Made by a program: the position numbers and the translations under genes
Origin: Thozetella sp. PMI_491
Lineage: Eukaryota > Ascomycota > Sordariomycetes > Chaetosphaeriales > Chaetosphaeriaceae
Assembly (NCBI GenBank): GCA_021432635.1
Contig: MU270015.1
Span: 607,057 to 671,056, forward strand
DNA: 64,000 nucleotides
Direction: 5' to 3'
Notes under the pieces: model-generated
The model's input: only the letters and a program-made list of their open reading frames with translations
What the model was told of the DNA's origin: nothing
Databases searched by the model: none
Shown: positions 23,105-32,831 of the stretch, in pieces
Numbering within the stretch: the first letter of the stretch is position 1
Layout of the letters: every line of letters begins with the position of its first letter

Positions 23105-24059
23105 GAGGAGGGAAACCCAATTATTGTAGAAATCATGTTTCGGCTACGCACAAGATAGTCGGATATTTCGAGAGCATCATGCCCACGTAGTTCAATTGCA
23201 TGTCTCCTCGTTCAATAATTAACACGGTTCCAACCAAGTAGCCTGGACCAGACTTTCTCCTGTCCCTATCCAGCTACGTCTCAGTCCTGGAAGCTGCAAA
23301 AGCTCATACAATACCGGCCCCACACCATAATGACACGCTGAATCTTTGATTTCGGCTTAGTTAAGGTTTTAATAGACGCTTTGCTTGTGGTTTAAGAAAC
23401 CGTCACAAACCATGGCCACTGCCTTGCTCCCGTGTCATGACAAACGGCCCCAATAGCTGACAAACCGATATTAATTGACTTCTAATTTGCACTTGGCGGC
23501 TAAAAATGCCTTATAGGGTCTAGTAGGTGGGAAATGGAAGGACATTAGCCCATTCTGAGATACAACCCTCGAGGATGCTATCCGTGATTTCTAGCTTTAA
23601 AAGAGCTATAATATCACCATCTGCTTCAGGTTAGCTAGCCTCGGCGAAATGAAGAGAAATACTTCCCCCCCAGGTTCCTATTCAGTCATATTCTTGTGAA
23701 GGAGTCGATCTATAACCTGAGAGGGAAAGTCAAATTTATACCACTACAGACTAGCTAGCATAACTACCTACATCGAGACGCGTTTCAACAGCATACACGT
23801 GTTTATACATGTTTCTATTTTCACCACACTGGATACAAACATCTGAAGCTCAAAGAATTAACGAGAAGGAGCACGTGGACTAGATTGACTAAGATCTCGG
23901 GGGGCTTGAATAAATGTAGCCCTGGATCTACGACCCAATAGAAGCAACTAGACCTGTTCTACAGAACTAGCCACTGATTCCCTTTAATTCGTCGCCATGC
24001 TTCTTGAGAAGCACACAAGGCTATCGATCCACAGTATAGAACAGCTTGTGGCGACGAAG
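23105..24059. other. Intergenic, no gene seen
   Basis: AT-leaning sequence with several CTAGCTAGC-like words and no supported frame. The right end is the 3' flank of the secreted-peptide candidate. Confidence 0.4.
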
Positions 24060-24252
24060 CTACTTGCTCTCTACAAATTTCGACGACGGCATCTTATCAT
24101 CTTCTACCTCGTTGTAGCCCCTATCGTGGTGCTAAGTCAGCTTTTGCTATAATTGTTGTTATTTCTTACAGGTACTGTACATACCCACGACCAGCGGCAC
24201 CAAGCCCGGTTAGGACGGTGAGCATTGCAACGATAACAAACTTGGTCTGCAT
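24060..24252 (-). CDS. Candidate 42-residue secreted peptide
   Basis: Two small exons (24252-24185 and 24120-24060) are split by a 64-base intron starting GTATGT and ending ATAG, joining in phase. The product opens with a near-ideal signal peptide (MQTKFVIVAMLTVLTGLGAAG). It leaves a mature part of about 20 hydrophilic residues with the acidic patch EVEDDK and no cysteine. A TATA box and a C/T-rich leader lie upstream on the same strand, consistent with a real transcript. No family is recognised. It could be a secreted signalling or effector peptide, or a conidiation-type small protein. Automated callers usually skip genes this small. Confidence 0.5.
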
Positions 24253-24373
24253 ATTGGTAATGTACTGTGTAGTGTAAGATGCTGAATGGCAAGATTGAAG
24301 GGTTTCAACACAGCTGGGTGAGAGTGTGCTGGAAGTAAGGGGAATCGATTCAGACCGATGGGATGCTGAGCTC

Positions 24374-24379
24374 TTATAC
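24374..24379 (-). promoter_or_regulatory. TATA-like box of the secreted-peptide gene
   Basis: TATAAG on the minus strand, about 120 bases upstream of the ATG at 24252, followed by a pyrimidine/A-rich leader. Confidence 0.4.
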
Positions 24380-25212
24380 TCGTTTAAAATGGAGCTGTGC
24401 TTGGCTGATGGACACCTGGTGAGCAGTAGCCGTCTCTTAGACGAAAACAAAACAGATATAGCCATTTTTAGAAGGCTTGGCTGGATCCGCGGGAATAAGG
24501 CTGGCCGAAAGGAGCCTGCCGAATTTTTTTCAGCTGGTACTCGCTTGGCTTCCTACTGCATACGGCGGAGGCATGTGCAAGGATTAAACCGACAACGGCG
24601 CCAATCACACATCGTCCTGTCTACTACCATCGATATAAGTAACCATCACAGAAGCTCGGAATGATTATATAAGGCTGAGATATGGTGTGGGTGGTAGAGT
24701 AAGCAGTACTGCACAATTACCAAGAAGTGTGATATGTAGCACTATTGGTCCGTGTTAAGGTTGGAGGGCATCAAGTGCTGCATTAGCCATGCTAAAGGGA
24801 AGGAGACGGCGTCGTGTGGTCTGGTACCGCCGAATGGTGGCACGCAAGGCAGAACACTCACTGTCGCTCAAGGAAGTGGTTTGCCGCCGCGCCGCGGAGA
24901 GGGGAATGACTATTGAACAGATATTTAGCTAGCATCTACGAGCTTACCAGGCTCGGCGTTGCCCTCTTGACTTGCAGGCGACTGAGTCTCCAGGCTCACC
25001 ACGGACTTGCATTCGGCCGACTTCTTGGTTTCTAGAACCAGATTTTATGCTCACGAATAGGTCCGTAGCTGTACAATTAACGTGCTTAGCCCCAAGTTCA
25101 ATGCTGTTCCGCCTCTTGTCAAAGAGCTCTCTCCTACTCTCTCAAGTTGGAACAAGCTTCGCAAAGCCCAGATGTAACTATACGTATTCCGGACACCAGA
25201 AAGCTATTGAGT
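24380..25212. other. Intergenic, no gene seen
   Basis: No frame with recognisable protein features. It separates the secreted-peptide gene from the DUF924 relic. Confidence 0.35.
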
Positions 25213-25895
25213 TTACATCTCCTCCCATAGCGGGGTCCAACGTCCGGCTACAATATCCCCTCTAACCCTCCTCGCTAACTCAGGAGGTACCTCCTCAAAA
25301 AGGCCAAGCTTCTTCGTCCATTCAAGCTCCTCGCTAGTACTCTCCCTCCCGTTAATAGCATTTCGGTAAGGATATCGATGGAAATGCTCAATGATAGGTT
25401 TGGGTGTGTCATAGCCCTTGCAGAGCCAAAAGCCCAGTCTATCGAGCGTTGGGTTATCGCCAAATTCCGACTCGACACGCATAACTCTAGCAAGGGCAGA
25501 GATGTCATTTGTCAGTCCGGCTTCGTCCCGCGCTGGATCTCGTTTGCCGGTATGCCTCTCTACCTTTTGTCGCAGATGCTCGGTCCAACTAACGGCAACC
25601 TCTTAGTCGGCCACGTTTTCCGAATGCACCACCGCGGTGTTCAACAGCCAGGGTGCGCACATCCAATATTCGAACGACGCATCCGACCAGAGCTCCCGGT
25701 TATACAGCCGCTTCATAACGGGCACTTCTCGCAGCGCCTCGGCGAATTTCCTGGCACGCGATCAAACCATAATGTCCAGCGTTCGTCAATGCTACGAAAC
25801 AGGTAGCGGGTCGCCTGGTCTAGAAGCACATGCATCCCGAGTGCCAGCTCCGGAAACTCGGGGCTATCAGGGGAAGGTAAATAGGTGAACATATC
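25213..25895 (-). pseudogene. Decayed DUF924-family protein gene
   Basis: The last 89 codons, ending at 25213, contain IIEHFHRYPYRNAINGRESTSEE. This is the C-terminal hallmark of DUF924, whose members usually have RFGRFPHRNAxLGRxSTxEE. Upstream on the same strand, LLDQATRYLFRS (family: LLDQFPRNMFRG) and APWLLNTAVVHSENVAD (family: PFxHSEDxxDQ) appear in order. A frame change near 25725 and an in-frame stop near 25605 separate them, and the N-terminal FW-x-G start is not seen. Members are about 180-230 residues, soluble and TPR-like, of unknown function, common in bacteria and fungi. Confidence 0.65.
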
Positions 25896-26152
25896 TGGAA
25901 CCGCATCCGAGCCGTGATGCCTGTTTCAGCCATAGGTCGGGCTCTATTTACTACGTAGCATTTAGCTGCCAGCTTGCGGCGCAGCTTGATTGAAGGTATT
26001 AGAAGTGGGAGAGAGCAGAGAGTACAATTTCTTGATCCGCGGTATTGCGCTGCTAGATGATCGCTGAGCATGCGGAAAACGTGAGTCGTGTCAGTTTAGC
26101 GAAGTTCCTTGAATGCCCCTACGACACTGGGTCAATCACTTCCTCTCCTTAA

Positions 26153-27454
26153 CTATAACTTTGCTTGGTGAGACGAAAGAGCCTCGATCACATCATCAAC
26201 CAGCCTAACAGAATCCTCCGCCATCCCATATCCTGCCTGATAACCTGTCCCTCCGGCTCCATAGTTATGTACAATCACCCTCTTCTTTCCATTCACGATT
26301 AGTTCGGCCTTCTCTACTCTGGCGCCTCCGTCGCGGGAGGGACGAAGGCCAGAAATCTGAGCCAAGACCTCTACTTTTCCGGCATTTAGCTCGGAACTAA
26401 GCCTGGAGGTTCTTTCAAGGATGGATTGGGTCTCGTGGTGATATGTCGAAAGATCGCTATACAATCGTGAGCATTTCAACTAGGCTTACCGCTTCCATGT
26501 ATCACAACTTACTCTACACCTTTCTGCATATAACCCCCAAGAATAACATTTCCGTTCGAGCCTGGTCGTGGAATTATATATGTTTCGTAGTCTTTGCCGT
26601 GGCGCATCATCGACTTTGTCATATGCGGAGCCCTCGCGAGGACTATCTGCCCTCTTGTCGGAGAGCATTTCGAATCTTGAACGCCGGGAAGGGTTCTAGC
26701 GGCGTTGCCAACGCAGTTGAACACTACTCGAGTCGTTGGAGACTGACACGCCGCCTCGAGGCTTTCGAGCGTCCTCCGAATAAAATGCACGCCAAATTCC
26801 GATTGTAGCCGGTGGTAAAGGTATTCAAGGTGCTTCGGCGCGTTTATAATCACTGTCCTGTATGAAATTCCAAACGCAGTACCTTCCGGGAGTTTATCTG
26901 AAGGGATCACTTTGAACTGCGGTTATCGTTAATGTTGATACTCACAAGGGGTTGTTTCTACCCACCTCCTCGAGGTAGCCTGCGAGTGACTTGATTTTCT
27001 CATGGGGGACCTCATCCCAATATTCTACGCCAGTAGTACGGCTGACGAACGCCTCCTCTCCCGCATCAGCTGCTAGTTTTGCTAAATACGCGTACCCCAT
27101 CTGGTCCCATCGCAGAGCATTTGGGTCGGCTCCAGATATGGCCGAGAAGTTTGCACCCGCCCTGATGGCCGGGTTAGAAACTATCATAATTGAAACTCTT
27201 AAAACTCTAGAGAGGTGGTTGGTGAGTGCTTTGGATTTTCACTCACCATGGTGACGTGTACGTCCCTGAAGTATCACCAGGGAGGTACTCAGCCACAACC
27301 GTTGTCCTTGGGCCAAATCCACGGCTTGCCAGGACAAAGGCAGTATTTAGGCCAATAATACCTGCTCTATTTCAAGTCAAAAGATGTCAGTTTCGGTATA
27401 TAACTCAATCGGATTGAAGATTTCTAACCCTGCAATGACAAAGGTTTCAGCCAT
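26153..27454 (-). CDS. FAD-dependent D-amino-acid oxidase, peroxisomal
   Basis: Five exons join in phase on GT-AG sites. The first intron falls inside the FAD-binding motif, which reads IAGAGIIGLNTAF after splicing. Other landmarks are SPWAGANF, RWD, the substrate-pocket block SMMRHGKDYETYIIPRP and NVILGGYMQKG. The C-terminal DAO signature follows: SGLRPSRDGGAR plus VHNYGAGGTGYQAGYGMA. The last residues are AKL, a type-1 peroxisomal targeting signal variant, so the hydrogen peroxide product would be handled by catalase there. The reaction turns D-amino acids with oxygen into 2-oxo acids, ammonia and peroxide. The product is about 360 residues, normal for the family. It lies downstream of, and on the same strand as, the M19 dipeptidase. 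Confidence 0.92.
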
Positions 27455-27691
27455 ATTACCAACTCGCGGCAACTCCGGGGGTATTGCGCCAGATTAGAAG
27501 ATGCAGGGAAGGATATCTGACTAAACATTCAAAGGTCATGCCCGGGCACTATCGTCTTTAAATATCGAGTGGTATTTGAACTGTGAGGACATCCGGAAAG
27601 GACAGCCTGAGCGATGTCGTACGATTCCAAGCTAAGCGGGCCAATTGGCCCCGTCTCTGACCCTAACTAACTCCGATCGCGGCAATCTCGC

Positions 27692-27825
27692 CTATCAGAG
27701 CACAAAGACGCTTGCCGGGAAACACAGTAAAGCCGAGCCGTATAAGTACTTGTGGGGTTATCATGTTAGTCCAGCGGTATTGTTGATGAACTAAATCTGG
27801 TAGCTCATGGAATTGGATTCTATCA
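27692..27825. promoter_or_regulatory. Three GATA-factor consensus sites upstream of the D-amino-acid oxidase
   Basis: HGATAR matches, read on the minus strand: TGATAG at 27692-27697, TGATAA at 27759-27764 and TGATAG at 27820-27825, about 240-370 bases upstream of the ATG at 27454. AreA/NIT2 nitrogen regulators bind such sites, usually in groups. Function is inferred. Confidence 0.4.
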
Positions 27826-28025
27826 GTATATCACCCAGGCCAGGAAGTGAATATTGACAAAATAATGTGCGAGGAAACAAAATCGTGGATGATTACACTC
27901 GTGCCGAATTTGATGAATTTTAAAACTTCGAGGTTTGGATATGTCTAGTGCTCCTTGGTTGTGCTCTTGGATGCAGTATGCGCTACGGTTTTCCAACGTA
28001 GGGCAGCCTAGTGCCCCCTCGTCCC

Positions 28026-29447
28026 TTACAGCTCATCATGCACGATGCCCATTTCTGCTCGAGCTTCTCTCACTTCGTAGGGATAGTACCAGTTATTTGG
28101 TCCTCCCCATGCTGCCGGAAGATCCTTTCTCTTTTCCCAAATGGCACTCGAGGGCAGAGTGTCGTTCAAGGACGCCTGTACTTGATCTACTTCATCCAAA
28201 ACGCGTAGAAGGTTTCTACCCATGAGATCTTTTATCTCATCATCTGACCAGCCACGATGAACCATCTCGGCGACCTATAACGCGTATATCAGCTCGTCTT
28301 TTTCCATTGTTCCTGCATTAGAAGGTCGCAATACTCACAAGATTCGGATACTTCGTGGCATCTTCGAGTCCCTGCACGGCTGCGTACATTCCGTCGAAGT
28401 CAGACCCGATACCTACATGTTTTCGGCCTACAATGCTTGCCACATATTCTATATGGTCGGCCACTCTAGTCAAATTTGCTGTCTCGGGCGTGGGGCCGAT
28501 AAATGGAGGATAGAACACCGAAAAGACAACCCCGGGGTTCTTCCCTGGTCCATCACCAATCATTTGCAGAATGTCGTCGGGTACGTTTCGCGGATGATCC
28601 CACAGTGTTCTTGAGCCAGAGTGCGTCCAGACCACAGGCGCTTTCGACAGAGCGATTGCGCGCTTGGCTGTTGGATCCGATACGTGGGAGAGGTCGATTA
28701 CTATACCGAGCCGATTCATCTCTCGAATCAGCTCTTCCCCTAACTCAGTCAGGCCATTTCCTTCATGTGCCGGGATCATCGGACCACCAGGACCATTCGA
28801 GGAGGCGAATGCGCTGTGGCAGGTATGGGTCAAGGTGATATATCGCAAGCCCATCCGTGCAAAGACCCTCAAGACCGCCAGCGAGTTTCCGAGCAGATGT
28901 GTACCCTCCATGGCAATGAGGGTGGCAATCTTGCCGCTGTTGAAGGCCTTCATTATATCTCCCGAAGAATGGGCGAACTGAAGATGTTCGGAGTTCCTCT
29001 CAATCAGGTTCTGTATCATGTCGAGCTCCTCCAAGGCATCCCGAACGTGGTTCGTGGGCTTTAGGAAATCAGGCCCCTGATCTTGCTCTGGCCCCAGGAT
29101 ATCTGGACACGGTGCCCATACTGTCCAGAAAACACCAGAAAGGTGGCCTTGGCGCATTCTAGGAATGTCGGCGTGGCCGGGTAGTCGTTCTGCCACGCGA
29201 GATACCATGTCCAGAGGATTCCGGGCTGGACAGAAGTTAGCAGCTGTCTCATCCACGACGGCGAGCACTACCTACACAGAGACCTCAGGATTTGAGGTAG
29301 ATCCATGTGCGTGTCGATAAGGGGGCTACTTTTCATCAGGGACACCGCGTGCTCGTATGTGCTCTCATTGAACGCAGCCGCTCGCGGTATGCAGGTCACT
29401 AGACCGCTCGCTAGCAGTAACCTGGCGGTAGACACCGAGTGCCACAT
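28026..29447 (-). CDS. Membrane dipeptidase (renal dipeptidase, peptidase M19) homologue
   Basis: Three exons join in phase. ATG 29447 is chosen because it gives a clean signal peptide (MWHSVSTARLLLASGLVTC...RAAA) and because the longer frame upstream has no ATG. The M19 zinc ligands and active-site blocks are present: IDTHMDLP (His47, Asp49), the bridging Glu in AMEGTHLL, TLTHTCHS, DLSHVSD and GIGSDFDG. The product is about 437 residues, within the family range. M19 enzymes cleave dipeptides, notably those with a D-residue at the C-terminal side; fungal relatives also process glutathione adducts in ETP-toxin pathways. A secreted or lumenal location is expected. It is divergent from the PTR2 transporter and co-oriented with the D-amino-acid oxidase. 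Confidence 0.92.
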
Positions 29448-29800
29448 CGTATTAGTTGAGATGTTGCCCAGAGAGCTTAGAATCCGCGTAAAGTTGGGGG
29501 GTTGAGACACGATAACGGGTCCGGCGATACTAAATCGGCATGTATAAGCTAGAGACTATAGTGACTCCCCAATCATCAATAAGGCCGGAGCTTACACAGA
29601 ACCTCCCAAAATGACAAAGTTCTCTAAGGTCTATCAAATACGGAAGAAGGGGGGAGGATATACCTCCGCCAGTAAATGTTCGCCGGGGATTCAGCACGGC
29701 CCATCCAGTACACACACGGACATTGCCCGGATTCGAGATCGGCGAGATCGGACATGGCGCACACGACATGTTAGTGAATGTGCTGAGCGAGTGTTGACGC

Positions 29801-30204
29801 CTATCAGGAGGAACCTAACCCGGATAGGTGAAAGCACTGGGGTTGAGTGATCGGAGTAGGATCTTATCGCCAACGCCTATCAGCAAAAGGCTAAACCCAA
29901 TATGTGAAGATCGGGATAACTGATAGGGGTAAGTGGGTCGCGTATCGGCTGCTGCCTCTTCACAGTGTCCGATCGTTTCACGAAGCTGAGAGAATTATCG
30001 CCCAAGAAAGTGAGCCTGATGTAGTTTCTGCAAGATAAGTCTTTAAAATTGGGCATTTCGGATATAGTACTGTACCTGAAGAACAAGCCTTTAGATTGCC
30101 CTGTGCTCGAAGTGGCGTCAAGCAGCATCAACGCACGCCTATCGCTTGGTTGTGGGGTAAAATCAAGCCGCAAGCGTGTGTGGGGAACAAACAAGGCCCT
30201 ATCA
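29801..30204. promoter_or_regulatory. Cluster of seven GATA-factor consensus sites in the dipeptidase/PTR2 divergent promoter
   Basis: HGATAR matches on either strand occur at 29801-29806 (TGATAG), 29864-29869 (CGATAA), 29877-29882 (TGATAG), 29921-29926 (TGATAG), 29995-30000 (CGATAA), 30139-30144 (CGATAG) and 30199-30204 (TGATAG). Another lies at 29510-29515. Random expectation is about one per 340 bases over both strands, so seven in 404 bases is several-fold dense. AreA/NIT2-type control is the natural reading. Confidence 0.5.
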
Positions 30205-30383
30205 CAGCTAGTGCCCGTAGTCGAACACTGCAACTTGGTCATCAAAAGCGGTGCCTTGCCCTGCAGGTTTATATCCCGTTGACTGGTCTGCCTCGATTCT
30301 TGTAGTACTTGGAAGTTCTTGCCTTGTTACATCCTCCGGGTATGACAGCACTCTCATATTCCTACTAGTTGCATCAAGTCAGA

Positions 30384-32318
30384 ATGTCACAACACGAAGA
30401 GAAAGCAGCGGAGCCAGCCCTGGATCCGATGGCAGTAGATGAAAAGGTTCCACCGGAAGAATCTGATGATTCCAATCTTCGTCGCGTACCCGGGTCCATA
30501 TCGTGGATTCTCCTCCTATGTTGTTTCCTCGAATTTGCCGAACGCTTTGTTTGGTGGGGCATCAGTGCTCCTCTGCAGAACTACATCCAACGACCATACG
30601 GTAACCCATCGAAGCCGGGCGCCCTCGGAGGAGGGCAGTCTCTGGGTGTCGCTCTTGGAGATTTCCTCAAGTTCTGGGCCTACGTCTCAACCGTCTGGGG
30701 CGCCGTAATCGCCGACCGTTACCTGGGCAAGTACAAAACCATTCTCGTTGCTTCGCCGATCTACATCGCCGGATTGGTCATCATAATAGCCACGGCCACT
30801 CCGGCAGCTATCGAAGGCGGCCACGCTCTTGGCGGTCTTGTGACCGGCATGATCTTGGTAGGATTCGGAACTGGTCTTCTCAAGGCCTGCATCGCGCCCC
30901 TCTGTGGCGAACAGGGCGGCGATCTGTCGACTCGGAAAGTTACGCTCAAATCAGGCGAAGTTGTCATCCAGGATGGCAAGATGACTACCGCTCGCATCTT
31001 CATGTGGTATGCGCCATCAATAATCTACCGCCCCCATAGAAATCGAGAGAAAGTTGGCTTACTTGAGTGTTCAGGTACTATTGGGCTGGCAACCTCGGGG
31101 CATTGGCTCAGCTCATGACAGTTGCCATAGAGACCAGGACCAGTGCTTTCTGGACAGCCTGGCTTCTCCCTCTCGCGTAAGTCGTCGATAGTTCACATAG
31201 ACTGTGCAGACCTCGACACCCTCTAATCGCATGCTGACCTGATTAACCGGATATCAGTCTGTATCTCACTGCACTGACTATTGTAGTCGTCTTGAACAAG
31301 AAAATCCACAGAGTCGCTCCCAAGGGATCCCCTATAGTCGAGGCGTCGAAGACAGCCTGGGTTGGATTGAGGGAAGGCGGGCTCGACAAAGCTACACCAA
31401 GCTCCCTGCAAGCCCGGGACCGGCTGCGAATACACACAGTGACAGCTAATGAGTGGTACACCGACGAATATGTGGGACAAGTCAAAGAGGGTCTGGTTGC
31501 TTGCAAGGTGGGTTGGAGACACTTGAGATTTGCGCCTACCTTATTACCTTATGTGCTTGTGCTCACTTTATCTACAGTACTTCTTGCTTCTGCCCTTCTT
31601 CTTTGTCTGCTACACGCAGATATTCACCAACTTGGTCGCTCAAGCTGGCACGATGCGGCTAGGAGGGACCCCTAATGATCTTATGCAAAGCCTAGAGATC
31701 ATCTTCATGCTAACATTCATTCCGATTCTTGATCGTATGTCAGACCCATTTTCTCAACGAGCCCATGGGTGAGAGCTGACACAGGAACTTTCGGTAGTGC
31801 TGATCTATCCCACCCTGAGAAAATGGAACATCTCTTTCAGCGCAGTCAATCGAATCTTCTGCGGATTCATGCTCATGTCAATAAGCATGACGTATGCCTG
31901 TGTCCTGCAGCATTACATCTACAGCAATCCACCCGCCAGCATCTTCGTTTGGATACAGGCACCGGCGTATATATTCAGTGCTATTGCCGAGATCTTCGTC
32001 GTTATTACCGGCTTGGAGGTGGCGTTCATCAAAGCCCCGGACAACCTCAAAGTGTTCGTGTCCTCCATGTTCTGGGTCAGTCTCGCCGTGGGCTCCCTCA
32101 TTGGTATCGGGCTCTCGCCAGTATCGAAGGATCCGAACATGCTTTGGGTTTACGGTGCACTAGCCATTACGGTGTTTACCTCGGGCCTCGTCTTCATCTA
32201 CTTGTTCCACGGCACAACGCAGGACACAATCCCGGTTACGACAGGGCTTGTGGTGGAAGATGAAGCCGAAACGGTACAGGACAAAGAACTAGACGTGAAG
32301 GATGGATTGCCAGCATAG
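30384..32318 (+). CDS. PTR2-type proton:oligopeptide transporter (POT family)
   Basis: Starts at ATG 30384 and continues through several exons, with the checked introns in phase. The POT E-x-x-E-R motif appears as EFAERFVWWG in helix 1 and its downstream loop. GAVIADRYLGKYKT is the helix 2-3 signature. FMWYYWAGNLGALAQL corresponds to the family's FYxxINxGSL, and VWIQAPAYIFSAIAEIF lies in the C-terminal half. It ends with an acidic cytoplasmic tail. It imports di- and tripeptides with protons at the plasma membrane. It shares its promoter region with the dipeptidase gene and appears intact at about 560 residues. Confidence 0.92.
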
Positions 32319-32831
32319 GGTCAAAGACAATAATACGGGGTGTGGGGAGCATTTTGATATATCTGACGGCTATAGTTACCAGAAATCCATGTTTCGTAGT
32401 CATAATTCACGATCGAGTCTACATAATGTTTACTTGACATTGGGTACCTCCTCCTCTCCCTACTAGGTGCAGAAAGGAGCTTCTGTATTACGAAATTGGC
32501 TACTGAGGGAGCATAACCAGCTCTGATGCTTTTATGTTCAATCTGTGCTTTATTGGGTAGTTACCTGTACTCCGTAAACTCAAGGCTCCCCGGAACTAGG
32601 AGTAGGTGGTGGCGTCACCCCTAAAAGTGGACCTCGCTGTCTTGCCTTTGGGTAGCACAGCCACTAAAGTACCGAATGGAAGTTTACAGTGAGTGGAGAT
32701 TATCAGGAACGAACCGATCCCCGCGCGCTAAACGGGTTCCGCATGATCAAAAGTGCCCAGAAAATTCCCACTGCAACCTACTACTTACCCACTTGCCCAC
32801 GTACCTTATGTTTATCACCTAATGCCTCAGG
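32319..32831. other. Intergenic, promoter of the Zn2Cys6 regulator
   Basis: No coding frame. It holds the 3' end of the transporter and the upstream region of the regulator on the same strand. Confidence 0.4.

Noticed and set aside
26153-29447. Gliotoxin-like (ETP) cluster membership of the M19 dipeptidase
   Set aside because: The ETP NRPS, GliG-type glutathione transferase and GliT oxidoreductase are absent; the neighbours fit peptide and D-amino-acid use better.
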